DNA from: an uncultured Clostridia bacterium | GTDB lineage: Bacteria > Bacillota > Clostridia > Oscillospirales > Acutalibacteraceae | Direction of reading: 5' to 3' | DNA: 26,676 bases | Assembly: GCA_937897215.1 (NCBI GenBank) | Contig: CALCBQ010000012.1 | Coordinates: 1 to 26,676, forward strand | Shown: positions 25,589 to 26,676 of the stretch, piece after piece | Position numbering within the stretch: the stretch's first letter is position 1 | Layout of the letters: every line of letters begins with the position of its first letter | The notes under the pieces: model-generated | What the model saw: only the letters and a program-made list of their open reading frames with translations | Databases searched by the model: none | Told to the model about the DNA's origin: nothing | Program-made: the position numbers and the translations under genes

Positions 25589-25686
25589 AATTTGTAATTT
25601 TTAATATTCGACAAATGTGGACTTTTGGGCTTGTTTGTGGGATTTTAAGATTTTACTTTCGTATTTTTTATATTGGAGAGATATAT

Positions 25687-26676
25687 ATGGAAAGAAAAGT
25701 CGGTACTGTTTCAAGAGGTATTCGTTGCCCTATTATCAGACAAGGCGATAACCTTGTTGACATTGCAGTAACAAGTGTACTTGAAGCAGCAGAAAGTGAA
25801 AATTTTGAAATGCGCGACAGAGACGTTGTTTCTCTTACAGAATCAATCGTTGCACGTGCACAAGGCAACTACGCATCAGTTGATGATATTGCTGCTGATG
25901 TAAAAGCAAAACTTGGTGGCGAAACAATTGGTGTTATTTTCCCAATTCTTTCAAGAAACCGTTTCGCAATCTGCCTTCGTGGTATTGCTAAAGGCGCTAA
26001 GAAAGTTGTTCTTATGCTCAGTTACCCAAGCGACGAGGTTGGTAACTCACTCGTATCTTTAGACCAAGTTGACGAAGCAGGAATTAACCCTTATTCAGAT
26101 GTACTTGACGAAGCAAAATACAGAGAACTTTTTGGCGAAAACAAACACGAATTCACAGGTGTTGACTATGTTGCTTACTACTCTGAAATCATCAGAGAAG
26201 CAGGTGCAGAGCCAGAAATCATCTTCGCAAATCAGCCAAAAACAATTCTTGACTACACTGATTGTGTTCTTACTTGTGATATTCACACAAGAGCAAGAAC
26301 AAAGAGAATTCTTAAAGCTGCAGGCGCTAAAGTAGTTTGCGGTCTTGATGACATTCTTAACGCTCCTGTAAATGGTAGCGGTTGCAACGAAAAATACGGT
26401 CTTCTTGGTTCAAACAAATCAACAGAAGATACAGTTAAACTCTTCCCAAGAGATTGCCAAGGTCTTGTTGAAGATATTCAGGCTGAATTCTTAAAGAGAA
26501 CAGGCAAACACATTGAAGTTATGGTTTACGGCGACGGCGCATTCAAAGACCCACAAGGTAAAATCTGGGAACTTGCTGACCCTGTTGTATCCCCTGCTCA
26601 CACTTCTGGACTTATTGGTACTCCAAACGAACTCAAACTTAAATATCTTGCAGATAATGACTTCAAAGGTCTTTCA
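25687..26676 (+). CDS. Coenzyme F420-0:L-glutamate ligase (CofE)-like protein, 3' end outside the window
   Basis: The frame is open for 330 codons to the window edge. ATG at 25687 is preceded by TTGGAGAG with a spacing of 7. The protein begins MERKVGTVSRGIRCPIIRQG, followed by RDRDVVSLTESIVARAQGNY (39-58), the substrate-binding region typical of the CofE (F420 ligase) fold. Later segments include VIFPILSRNRFAICLRGIA, LDYTDCVLTCDIHTRARTK and EVMVYGDGAFKDP. Close relatives are common in Clostridia and run to about 390-400 residues, so roughly 60 residues are probably missing here. Such hosts usually do not make F420, so the true substrate is unknown; an ATP/GTP-dependent amide ligase is the safest description. 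It is divergent from the polysaccharide operon with its own promoter and is probably unrelated to it. Confidence 0.85.
   Translation, partial: MERKVGTVSRGIRCPIIRQGDNLVDIAVTSVLEAAESENFEMRDRDVVSLTESIVARAQGNYASVDDIAADVKAKLGGETIGVIFPILSRNRFAICLRGIAKGAKKVVLMLSYPSDEVGNSLVSLDQVDEAGINPYSDVLDEAKYRELFGENKHEFTGVDYVAYYSEIIREAGAEPEIIFANQPKTILDYTDCVLTCDIHTRARTKRILKAAGAKVVCGLDDILNAPVNGSGCNEKYGLLGSNKSTEDTVKLFPRDCQGLVEDIQAEFLKRTGKHIEVMVYGDGAFKDPQGKIWELADPVVSPAHTSGLIGTPNELKLKYLADNDFKGLS

Noticed and set aside
26095..26286. Minus-strand open frame opposite the CofE-like gene
   Set aside because: It is a shadow of a strongly supported coding frame.

Overview
The window holds one long surface-polysaccharide (capsule or exopolysaccharide type) gene cluster. 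It has 23 tightly packed genes, all on the minus strand, from 25312 down to 108. A strong sigma70/sigmaA-type promoter precedes the first gene (TTGACT-17-TATAAT, 25394-25422), and a rho-independent terminator follows the last (57-89). A divergent plus-strand gene (25687 to the window edge) begins across a 374-base intergenic region and has its own promoter. The AT-rich composition, consensus promoters, strong Shine-Dalgarno sites and a distinctive CofE-like neighbour gene suggest a low-GC Gram-positive of the Clostridia (Ruminococcaceae/Oscillospiraceae/Lachnospiraceae-like). The species cannot be named from the sequence.

Layout in order of transcription (right to left). First comes a small PglC-type initiating phosphoglycosyl transferase (24677-25312). 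It is followed by an HpcH/HpaI-family aldolase and a D-2-hydroxyacid dehydrogenase, an unusual pair for such a locus. A GT4 glycosyltransferase comes next, then the UDP-GlcNAc 6-dehydrogenase/4-epimerase pair (TviB/TviC type), which predicts UDP-GalNAcA. Then come a membrane acyltransferase-3 protein, a TupA-like ATP-grasp ligase, a GT2, two GT4s, a polymerase/ligase-type membrane protein, a GT-A (GNT-I-like) transferase, a GT-B transferase, a first flippase, another GT4, a Wzy-type polymerase, a GT2, a hexapeptide acetyltransferase and a second flippase. The last three genes (FnlA/FnlB/FnlC = CapE/CapF/CapG type) make UDP-N-acetyl-L-fucosamine.

How they work together (inferred). The phosphoglycosyl transferase loads the first sugar on undecaprenyl phosphate. 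Up to eight glycosyltransferases extend it with sugars that include L-FucNAc and D-GalNAcA. O-acetyl or other acyl groups and possibly an amide- or ester-linked acid decorate it. Wzx-type flippases export the unit and Wzy-type proteins polymerise it. Two flippases and two polymerase/ligase-like proteins in one operon suggest either two glycans or a polymerase plus a ligase. No Wzz/tyrosine-kinase chain-length module, no LytR-CpsA-Psr attachment enzyme and no regulator is present in the window.

The most interesting elements are the aldolase/hydroxyacid-dehydrogenase/ATP-grasp set, which could build and attach a non-sugar acid, and the duplicated export/polymerisation machinery. No RNA genes, insertion sequences, CRISPR arrays or broken genes were seen.
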